A stretch of DNA of 64,000 bases, from NCBI GenBank assembly GCA_963971425.1, contig OZ020526.1, positions 17,823,173 through 17,887,172 on the forward strand. The letters run 5' to 3'. Every line of letters begins with the position of its first letter. Within the stretch, counting starts at the first letter, position 1. The notes under the pieces were generated by a model. It was given only the letters and a program-made list of their open reading frames with translations, did no database searches and was not told the DNA's origin. Shown here piece by piece: positions 55,370 to 64,000 of the stretch. This DNA is from Bryoerythrophyllum caledonicum (Eukaryota > Streptophyta > Bryopsida > Pottiales > Pottiaceae). A program made the translations under genes and the position numbers.

Positions 55370-55946
55370 CAGTGGTCCGTACTAAAGATACGTAGTTTTT
55401 GTTTAAGTTCTTGTTGCCGTTGAAGCAACCGGGGCATTGAATTGAAGACTTTTGGCACAACGTCAATGCATATATCCACGTAATCGGCAGTGTCAAGTGG
55501 TACATAATTGGCAGTTTCAAATGGTATGTAACTGGCAGTCCCAAATGGCAGTGGGAGTGGTGTCAACATGAGCATTGAGTTAGAATTCCATTGTGGAAAC
55601 ATCAAAAGAATTTGCCAACTCATTCCTGTTGGGTTCACGCACATTTAAGTGGTTGTCATTCACTTCAAGTGCCCAATTTCACAACCTCGTCTTAGATCTC
55701 TTCATGATCATCTTTGTCCTCGTTTTTGAATTGCAATTGTTGTTTCAAAGGTTTCCAGGGTTGGATTCCTGGATTCTAGTTGCTACATTGTCAATCTTTT
55801 GGGAGCTCTGTGTTGATGTGCATGAGCGGAGGCATTGACGAGAGAGATGTGCATGTCAAGCTTGTTATTAGTCTAGCTCTATCTATTTCAACATCTTCAG
55901 CATGAAGATTTGAGTACTATTGATGGAGGAGAAAGCAAGAGTAGTT
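55370..55946. other. Spacer, no gene
   Basis: Short frames only. Near 55500-55570 TGGCAGT recurs three times. Confidence 0.35.
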
Positions 55947-56140
55947 GAAATGAACGTAAGAGGCATGAGAAATGTATAGATTGCCAGGGAGTTGAATATG
56001 CCTCCATCAACCATTTATAGCATAGTAGACGTCTTTAAGCATCGCAACACCATTGTCTCTCCAAAACCAACAGAGAGGCCTCCCAAGGTCACAGCACGCA
56101 GCAAGAGGGAATTGCAATGGAGTATTATTAGTGGAGTAAA
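55947..56140 (+). pseudogene. Tc1/mariner transposase fragment (DNA-binding part)
   Basis: IARELNMPPSTIYSIVDVFK and IVSPKPTERPPKVTARSKRE resemble the helix-turn-helix and linker of the transposase at 54710-54901. No catalytic part follows. It is a separate, more decayed copy. Confidence 0.65.
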
Positions 56141-56183
56141 ACCAATGCAATTCCTATTCTTGATTTTTTGCATCACCTCTTAG

Positions 56184-57720
56184 AAATGCATGTATTTGAT
56201 ATTTTAATGGACTACATTCTACACAAGTAGACTAAATGCATCCTTGCAAATTCAAATCTTTAATTAAATCAACAATTGGAGTTGTACAACGCGAGGTAGA
56301 AAGATTTGAAGATCAAAGACAAAGTAAGACATCATTTTTTGAATGCATTAAGGGTTATCAAATCATCATATTATCTACAAAATTATCGAGGAAACTCTAC
56401 CACTAACGTAGTTTCTCAACATAATCCTTTAAATAATCATGAAGGTTGAACAACCCCTATTACTTCACGGGTTGAATGTCAAAACAAAAGCATCACATCA
56501 TCCAACTAGACTATCAACATCAGATACAAACACTAAATTAATTAAGGGGGTCAAACGAAACCCCCTCAAACGACACCGTAAAGGCACTTCAAAGATGCAT
56601 AGACGAAGTGCAAAAACAAACAAATATGCTCGTCACAAGAATTCTCGATATTGTGCTCATGAGGAAGCCAATTGGACAGCTGCTGAAGACGAAAAAAACA
56701 CCCAAGAAACAAGAAGCACCTCCTCAAGAAAGCACTTGAAGTTCTAAGAGGAATTTGGAGAATTGTTGTCCAATTTCAATTGTCCCTAGTTGCACATTGC
56801 TCGCAATGACAAGAAGTAGGACCATTCATAAAGAAAGACCGCCATAGTGGAATCTTAGATGGCAGATGACGACATCTAGAGGCATGTTTGTTGTGAAGCA
56901 TCAAAGCAAAACTCCGTCATTGTTGAATTCACTGATATCTTGCCTAAACGATTGCTTCACTTTCAAAGAGCACTTCCTTTGAATGCAAGTCTTCCAAGAC
57001 ATACAAGACATTAAAACTTACTCCAACTATTTTGTTGCAACTGAGTTGCAACATAATGTGCACAATTTGTCAGGAGCACTTCGTATATTATTGAAAGAAA
57101 TTTTGGAGGATGAAATCTAGATATCGATGGTTCTTCCAAATGTGAGAAGGAACATAACCACACTATCATGCTTAATCTATTAGTTGTTCTCAAGGATCTA
57201 CAGTACACTAGGTGGGTTGGACAGTTCTAGTGACATCAATAGAAATGTGTACCACCATCCTCTGAACTCAAATTGCAAGCCAAAGTCGATCTAAGGTACA
57301 ATTGTTGCAAAGTACTTTAGAGTCCAAGCATGATGAAGTGAACAAGAAAAGGAGGTTTTTGACCACACAAATGACATATATGGCTATGATGTGATAAAAT
57401 TGAAGCTCAAAATGTTAATGCACTAATTTAATTATTAAAAAAAAAAAAAAACTTATTTAGCTTTTAATATACTTATGAACAATTACATGAACAATAAGAA
57501 ACAAAACATTTGATTTGCTAAATGTGCACATGGGTATAGAATTTGCACATGGTGAGGGAATCTTTTTCAAATAAATTTTTTCTTTGAGATTTTGTGGTAG
57601 CATTGTTTCTGTCACATAGTTAATTCCACTCCTTGTACTATACCTCTATGTATGTGAACATTTATTTGAAACCTAGTAATATGTAAACAAAAAAGCTGTT
57701 GTCTCAATATGAAAAGAAAA
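56184..57720. other. Sequence without recognised genes
   Basis: A 102-codon plus-strand frame (56439-56747) is Lys/Thr/Asn-rich and could be part of the decayed Tc1 element or chance. Nothing else stands out. Confidence 0.35.
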
Positions 57721-57724
57721 AACA

Positions 57725-58460
57725 AAGAAATTCAAAATTTATAGAGGGGTTGGTATGTGCGAATTCCTTCCAATGTATCCATGCACACTTCAAAAATAAA
57801 CATCAATAAAAAAGGAGTTGCATCATCTACATCTAAGAATGAGAAAAAAATTGAAAATTGAAGAGAGAGGGGGGTTGTACTATTGTCAACTCCCATTGTT
57901 TGGTGTATACACATTTAATATATCAATTTCAATCATTACTTTTGTGAAGAAAGATTCATACCATGATGGCTCTTGGAAAAATTTGACAAAACGTAAACGA
58001 AATGGCAGTTGTTTCTACATATAAGAAGAAACAAAATAATTAAAGATGTAGAAGAGTTGGCACGTGCCAACCTCCCTCATTGTATCCATGCACACTTGAA
58101 AAAACAATTTTTAAAAAAAACCCCGTGCAATCAGAAGTTACAATGCAATGGCCCTTGCTCTTCAAAAAACCATAAATTTTTTTTAAAAATAAACAAATAA
58201 GGGAAAAGAATTGCACCTCAATGGCACATGCCAATCACAAAACTAAAAATAGGACTACAATATAAAATTGAAAAGAAAAGGTTAGCTGCAACTACAATTT
58301 CAAGAATAAACAAATGAAAATTCTAGACGAGGGATCAGCAATTGCCAAACCCCCTCATTTGGTGCATGCACACTTCAAGGATAAACTTCATGGATAAAAA
58401 CCATGCAAATAAAATTCATACCACAATAGCTCTAGGAATTTCTAAAAATAGAAACAAAAC
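57725..58460 (+). repeat. Diverged tandem repeats (units of roughly 150-290 bp)
   Basis: Segments near 57740, 57870, 58055 and 58330 share a GGCA(C/A)GTGCCAA-type palindrome followed by CATGCACACTTCAA and an AAAATTGAAG stretch. The array is old and irregular. Confidence 0.5.
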
Positions 58461-58960
58461 TAAAAATTAATCTAAACATTCACATAACTAATGCTAATAA
58501 TTTTGTACATATATTTCAACATATACATGTCCATCAAATTTTTCCAATAAATAGATTTTTTCCTAAATTTGGATTTTAAATTTATAAATCTAATTCTAAA
58601 ATTAAATCCAAGTCCACAACAATATATAAATGCTACTCATATATTTTATATTTCTTTTTATATAGTAGTCTTGTTTAATACCATCTCCTCCCTAGCCCTT
58701 TAGTTGCTATGTGGCTAGTTTCACACGCACCTTTTCCTCCCCGCTACTATTGTCGCCCCCTCTTAGTAATGGATTCCCTCTTGTCCTTCCACTTCCTGCT
58801 CCTTCTCTTTTCCAATTCCCCTCAAACCCTCCCATGCTCCCTCCTCTCAAATCCTTCTCGCTCCCTGTCTTCACCCTTCCACTCACCCTCACCCTCACCC
58901 TTCTTTTGTTCTCCTAAAAGATGTGATGTACACCCTTTTATTGACCAATTGGAATATGGA
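58461..58960. other. AT-rich then CT-rich spacer
   Basis: 58700-58920 is a C/T-rich tract; the frames open through it are low complexity. No gene. Confidence 0.4.
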
Positions 58961-59900
58961 TGAGCATTCTAACAAGTTCACAAGTGATTGTAACGTGAAT
59001 TGGCCATTCTTGAACCTCCACTTGTTGTTGAATTTTCTTGAAGATGCTACACCCCTCTTTTACCTCTAGAAATTGGTGTACAGGGTATCAACATGATGCC
59101 TAACTTTTAAGACAATGGTAAAAGATTTGGAACTTCTGTACTTCAAACATTACATAGACACTATAATCTATCGATTCGTGCGATAGTTTGCAACTAATAC
59201 AGTATGGTGTGTTCATATATTTGGTTCCTATCGACCGCACGGATAGATAAATCATGGGGTTTACAATCCAAACAACAACTCATTCTCTTCCCTGCGTTGA
59301 TCCATATTCATGAGACACTGAGACTTTGACAACACTTCGTATCATATTTATGTAATATGCAAGGTCTAAATATTTTACCCTTGTTTGAAACTCTAAAGGG
59401 ACATGGTCAATTTAGCTAAAAAATTAGTCCAAAACCGTCACATCGAAAAAGAGGCATAGCAATCACATTTTTCAAGTGATCTTTAGAATTTAAACCGTAA
59501 GATCCTAAAGTAGACTTCTATATGAACACACCATGCTCTTATGGTTGCAATCTACCGCATGGATTGATAGATTATAGTGTGTAAAGTAAAAAGAAAATGT
59601 TCAATTTCTTCCATCGTTGGCTGGTATTCTAGACTTTGACTTTGCTTTTTATAAACCCTGATCCAATCCAAAAGTTCATAACTTTATATTGTTTAGTGAA
59701 GCTTGATGTTAATTCCATATACACCAATTTGTAGAGGTAAGAAACGGGAGTAGCATATTCAAACAAATTTGTGCAAGGAGTGGAGGTTCAAACATGGCCA
59801 ATTCACATTTCACTTTTTTGTGCACCCAACATCTTTTAGAATGTTTATCCAAACAATCAATGAGAAGGTTTATAACACATCTTGTACAAGAGAAAACAAG
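58961..59900. mobile_element. Composite or rearranged TTAA MITE copies
   Basis: Segments 59010-59190 (inverted) and 59200-59390 plus 59391-59900 (direct) carry family landmarks (CTACACCCCTCTTTTACCTC, ACCGCACGGATAGATAAATC, GTGCAAGGAGTGGAGGTTCA). Intact TTAA ends were not found, so these are older, recombined copies. Confidence 0.6.
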
Positions 59901-59934
59901 ATGTTTCAAATTTAATAAGGTGTACATTTATAAT

Positions 59935-60480
59935 TGTCCCTCTCTCTCTCTGGTTCTCTTCTCCTTCTAGTTTACTTGACAGTTTAATTTTTATTTGGTC
60001 GTCCCTCTCTTCCTTTTGTCTTTTAAAAATAAAATAGGGATGTTCCTTCCCAGACTCATGCCTTCTAAATTACTTAATATCTAAATCAATAATTGTCCCT
60101 AAAGCCTAAACCCTCTTCCTTCCCTTCTAATTTACTGAAGACTTCATTTTATTATTGTCCATCTCTCGTTCTTGCCTCCCTTCTATTTTTATTTTTTAAG
60201 AACCTTCTTTATTTATATTTATGATTTTTTGCATTCTTCTCCACTCCTTCCAATAATAAAAAGGTGGAATTATTTTGCCTTGGATCCTCTTCTTCTAATT
60301 TAACTAGGATCTTCTTGAACAATTGTCCATCTCTCCCGTCTCCACTCACTCCATCTAAATTAAATGAGATCTACATTTATAAATGTCCCTCTATCTCTCC
60401 CTCCCTCCTCTTTCCGTTTTAGTTCAGATCTAGAATTCTGTAGATTGTCACTCTCTTCCTTTTGTCCTCTTCATTTATTT
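59935..60480 (+). repeat. Pyrimidine-rich diverged repeats
   Basis: Four to five segments containing AATTGTCCCTCTCTC, CTTCTAATTTACT and TTTATTTTT recur about every 110-150 bp. No gene. Confidence 0.5.
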
Positions 60481-61093
60481 ATTAGTTTTGTATTTCTTTG
60501 GTTTTTTTAAATTCATCCCGACTCCTTTAACCCCTAATGGTCTAAGCAATCTTAGATTAATCTCTACTTTGTTGATTAATAACTACGAAGAAGAACTTAT
60601 TGAAATTGTTACTATAGGATTTCCTTCTAAACTGATATGAGATAATGTGGTCAAAATTTTGTGAATTCTGATTGTACGGATTGAAAGCTAATTGCTTGTT
60701 AATGTATGCATTTTTGTACCATGGAGACACTTGGGCTAGCATGGGTTAAATTGGCAAAAAAAAATGAAAGCCTTTGTGCCTATTGTTAAAGTGAAAGTCA
60801 ACTTAGAAACGATGAGTAGATTCTATATCCGCATAAGGTAAAATGAACTTATGTTTCTGTATTCGCTCAAAGTAAAGTGAGCTTGTAGTTTACTTTACCT
60901 TCTACGGTGGAAGGAAAGTGTAATGTATATAAGACAACTCTCCCACGAAGTTGGAAAAGCTTCTCCCTAGCTAATATATTTCAAATATATTTGTGTTATT
61001 TGCTGTCTCTCCCTTATATTTGATGTCTCTCCCTCTTACATTCAGGTTTCTTAGAGTATGTAGCTCTATTTTCTTACGGTATATAGGTCCATC
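60481..61093. other. Spacer with a single TTAA-family end
   Basis: TTAACCCCTAATGGTC near 60528 resembles the MITE terminus, but no partner end was found. No gene. Confidence 0.4.
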
Positions 61094-62045
61094 TTAACTC
61101 CTAAAGGATCAAGTGTCAAAAGTGGGCTTTTTGAATGTTTGGTGAGGTTTCTATGGTGTGAATTTCAAACATTCTTCTTTGAAATTTTTAGTACAGAAAG
61201 GCATTACCGATACCTTAGTGGGAAAACAACTTTTTCTTAAATTGGACATTTGACGAAAAAGTTATAGGGTTTTGAATTTCTAATGGGGAGAGCGGGCACC
61301 TCGGGAACGTAGAAACACTTTTACTACGACACTCTATTGAAAGTGCGATTTTCAATATTCGCAAGTAATATTGCTTCCCTTGATATTGTAAAAAAAAAAG
61401 TCTTGTCTTTACTGAAAAATAGCATACTAACCCAAGTCAAACATTTTCACACATTGTCACTCATTGTTGGGCAAGGTACGAAATATAAATTCTTCTTTTC
61501 GAGATAAAATGTAGAGATGTTCATAATTTTCACGTTTTATTTTTTCCACAACAACATCTGGTGTAAGGCTTCCTATTGACCATTCAGATTATCAATCAAA
61601 AACATATTTATCTCACAAAAAATTGAAGTGTGAATTGGCAAATTTTGAACCTCCAATACTTGCACATTTGTTTTGAATATGCTACACTCGTCCTTTACCT
61701 CTAAAAATTGGCGTATCAGGAAGTATCATCATGTTCATCAAGATGGTAATGGATTTAGACCTTGTGTAGTGCAAAAATTTAACAACAAGTGGGTCAAAGA
61801 TTGGTGATCGATTGAGTGGAGGTAAGAAAATGAACCATTTGCTTGACTTCAAACATTATAAACTTTCAAATCGTGTGCTCAAAGTAGCTGAAATTTTGTG
61901 AGTACATTACTTACTAAGTCTTATCTGAAATCCTACGGTCAAAACTAAAAATTGAAGTTCTTGTTTCCTTCTTTGTTCATTTCACTATAATCCAATACTT
62001 TTGAAGTGTTTTTGGTGGAAAATTGTCACGGTACTTCGACATTAA
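61094..62045 (-). mobile_element. TTAA-flanked MITE, copy in opposite orientation
   Basis: TTAACTCCTAAAGGATCAAG at one end and TCACGGTACTTCGACATTAA at the other; 952 bp. It is the reverse complement of the 7312-8260 type throughout. Confidence 0.82.
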
Positions 62046-62123
62046 CACCTTACATTACTTTTAACGAAGGAAAAAAAAAGAAAAAAAAAGAAAAAAGAAC
62101 CCAAAAAAAATCCTTACTAGGAG

Positions 62124-62323
62124 NNNNNNNNNNNNNNNNNNNNNNNNNNNNNNNNNNNNNNNNNNNNNNNNNNNNNNNNNNNNNNNNNNNNNNNNNNNNN
62201 NNNNNNNNNNNNNNNNNNNNNNNNNNNNNNNNNNNNNNNNNNNNNNNNNNNNNNNNNNNNNNNNNNNNNNNNNNNNNNNNNNNNNNNNNNNNNNNNNNNN
62301 NNNNNNNNNNNNNNNNNNNNNNN
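62124..62323. other. Assembly gap (200 N)
   Basis: Run of unknown bases between an A-rich tract and a GC-rich block. Confidence 1.
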
Positions 62324-62670
62324 GTTTTTCTTATACTCACGGTGGTTCTGACCGCTGGGAGACAATAGATTGTCAATCTAATAGCGGACGGGGAGCTGTC
62401 GTAAGAAGGTCGTCCGCCGCGGCGTACGGCGAGCGGACGGCGGACGACGGACGCCGGTCTCCCGAAGTAGACGGCCATGCAGTCGGCCGCGGCGGACAAC
62501 GGACGGCCGTGCGGTTGGCCCAAGCGGACAGAATGGGCGATTGGCCGGGGCTGCGGACGGCTATTTACCCCCGGGTAAACTGACGAAACTCGTTATGTCA
62601 CCGGACGTCCTGATAGGCCCGAGGACGTCCTCCGTCCGAACGTCCGCACGTCAGGGACGTCGAGCGTCCT
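62324..62670. repeat. GC-rich CGGACG/GGACGTCC repeat block
   Basis: Strikingly GC-rich against its AT-rich surroundings, made of CGGACG, GGCGGACG and GGACGTCC motifs. No gene. Next to the gap, it may be the edge of a longer repeat that stopped the assembly. Confidence 0.7.
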
Positions 62671-62682
62671 GACAACCCTAGA

Positions 62683-63150
62683 GGTGGGGGAGTGATGATG
62701 TAGGGTTGCATGACTCCAAGTGGCCCTGGTATGATGTATAGGATTGAGGGAAGAATGGATTAGTACATGTACAGAGAAATTTTAGAGCGAGAACTGATTC
62801 ATACACTGCATGCATATAATTTAGATCCTCCCAATTTGATTTTTCAACAGGATAATGACCTGAAACATACATCCAAAAGTGTGCGCCGTTGGCTGAATTT
62901 GCAAGAATTCACTCTTTTGAAGTGGCCGGCGCAATCTCCAGACTTGAATCCAATCGAACACTTGTGGGCAACTTTAAAACATCGGCTGAACCAATATAAG
63001 AGACCTTCCAAAGGAATGTTAGAATTGTGGGAGCGTGTTGAGGATTGTTGGGCTTCAATTACTCCCAATGAGTGTAAGAACTTGTATAGAAGCATGCCTA
63101 AGCGCATTGCAGCTTTTATAGCTGCTAAGGGTAGGTGGACAAATTTTTAA
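62683..63150 (+). pseudogene. Tc1/mariner transposase, C-terminal part, second lineage
   Basis: The frame reads GGGVMM, a stop where the family has Trp, GCMTPSGPG, another stop, then 127 open codons: FQQDNDLKHTSKSVRRWL, KWPAQSPDLNPIEHLWATLK, ending AAKGRWTNF. The second catalytic Asp and the Glu are 34 residues apart (DD34E). The N-terminal half is missing, replaced by the GC-rich block. It differs clearly from the transposase at 53869-54901. QQDNDxKHTS with SPDLNPIEHLW is wording I associate with fungal and invertebrate Tc1 elements. Confidence 0.88.
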
Positions 63151-64000
63151 CTTTGTTCCAACTAGTGTGAGTAAAATTGAGTTTTGGACTCAATTTCACT
63201 TTACTTTTTTTTGTACATGCATACTTGTGTGTAATAGACCTCCATCCCCATGGAAGTATGACTGATTGCAATGGTAATCCTATGCAATTTATGGTTTCAT
63301 TTTTGGTGCATCCAATTTCTTTACATTGTTTGTTGAATTTCAGTATGTTGTGTTTGTACTCAGTTTTGGCAGTCACTATTTATGTTAGATGATGACGGAA
63401 TGAGTCTCTAAGGGAAATTGGTGCTCCTACCTAAGTCTGAACTAGGCCTTCGTGACCTTTCGACTAGGGTTAACAAAATGTGTAAGGCATGCTCTAAAGG
63501 TAACAAGGATATCTAACTGCATATCCACATTGGTAGTGGCCTGGTACATTTGTATTTTGCAAATCGGTTCGAACCGGGTGATTTCCAAAATTTTAATTCC
63601 GGAAAATCTTCTAAAGGCTAGGCACTGTCCAAACTCCGGCGGCTCTTTTAAATCCAGTCCCAAAACAAATTCAGGAGGGATAGTATACAACTCAGTATGT
63701 GTCGAATTATTGGCATCAAGAATTAATGCCCTTGAAGAGTTGAATTGGAGGTTCTGCTTCTATTTAGAATGAGAATCAGAATAGCCACTACTCAGATTCA
63801 GTTGAACTCGGACCGCTGATAGATCACTTACGTTGAGGAAAACACAAGCCTCCAGGTCACTTGCATGTTGCATAGCATCTCTACAAAGACAACAAAAATG
63901 AGCAAGTAAATCTTTCAGCACAGAAGGTATAGAAATGACTTGAATAGAGACAAATAGTTCATGAATTGAAATGTGGTGGTACCTGATGGAAATGGCAGGG
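63151..64000. other. Sequence without recognised genes
   Basis: A 106-codon plus-strand frame (63452-63772) and its opposite strand are both open; neither is recognised. Confidence 0.35.

Noticed and set aside
58709-58963. Two overlapping Pro/Ser/Leu-rich frames
   Set aside because: C/T-rich low-complexity DNA; no domain and both frames equally open.

Overview
The window looks like nuclear DNA of a land plant, most likely a moss (a lycophyte is the alternative). The best evidence is an unbroken DYW-class pentatricopeptide-repeat (PPR) gene at 49113-51914 whose repeats and C-terminal domain have the wording I associate with moss PPR editing factors. Other plant signs are an exon of the RIO2 kinase, a gene with the PDF motif of organellar single-strand-DNA-binding (OSB) proteins, a decayed LRR receptor-like gene and telo-box-like motifs. 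Most of the window is AT-rich, gene-poor and built of nested transposons.

Layout. Positions 1 to about 22.9 kb (possibly 24.2 kb) are one large LINE on the minus strand, read right to left: ORF1 (20178-21857), a frame made of eleven 41-residue basic repeats (17749-20181), a Tyr/Thr/Asn-rich segment with two 2A-like ribosome-skipping motifs (16454-17872), an APE-type endonuclease plus reverse transcriptase (13517-16453), a linker (11230-13516), and RNase H, a CCHC-like finger and a restriction-like endonuclease (1-1461). Inside the RNase H codons sits a 9.77-kb Mutator-like transposon (1462-11229) with matching ends and an 11-bp target duplication. It carries a broken gene for a DNA N4/N6-methyltransferase-like protein, a decayed SWIM zinc-finger gene, nine copies of the palindrome CCTCGTATACGAGG and a TTAA-flanked MITE. 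A second, better preserved copy of the methyltransferase-like gene lies at 35770-40060. Its first exon resembles a ParB-type domain, and a similar terminal repeat lies downstream of it, so the gene is probably transposon-borne cargo.

From 24 to 44 kb there is RIO2 exon 1, a G-rich minisatellite, a CACTA element (26945-28316), a tRNA-Asn-like relic, the LRR pseudogene, several TTAA MITEs, the second methyltransferase gene and a second CACTA-ended element (41532-42311). From 45 to 52 kb is the host-like island: a head-to-head inverted duplication carrying two versions of a short unknown first exon, a spliced OSB/PDF-motif gene, and the PPR gene with a fresh 303-bp tandem expansion. From 52 to 64 kb there are more TTAA MITEs, three Tc1/mariner copies, degenerate tandem repeats and a 200-base assembly gap.

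The two observations most worth following are the LINE (two nuclease types, RNase H, tandem 2A motifs and a repeat-built basic protein) and the Mutator-like element family carrying a ParB/DNA-methyltransferase-like gene with a palindrome cluster. All family assignments come from reading motifs by eye; no database search was possible.
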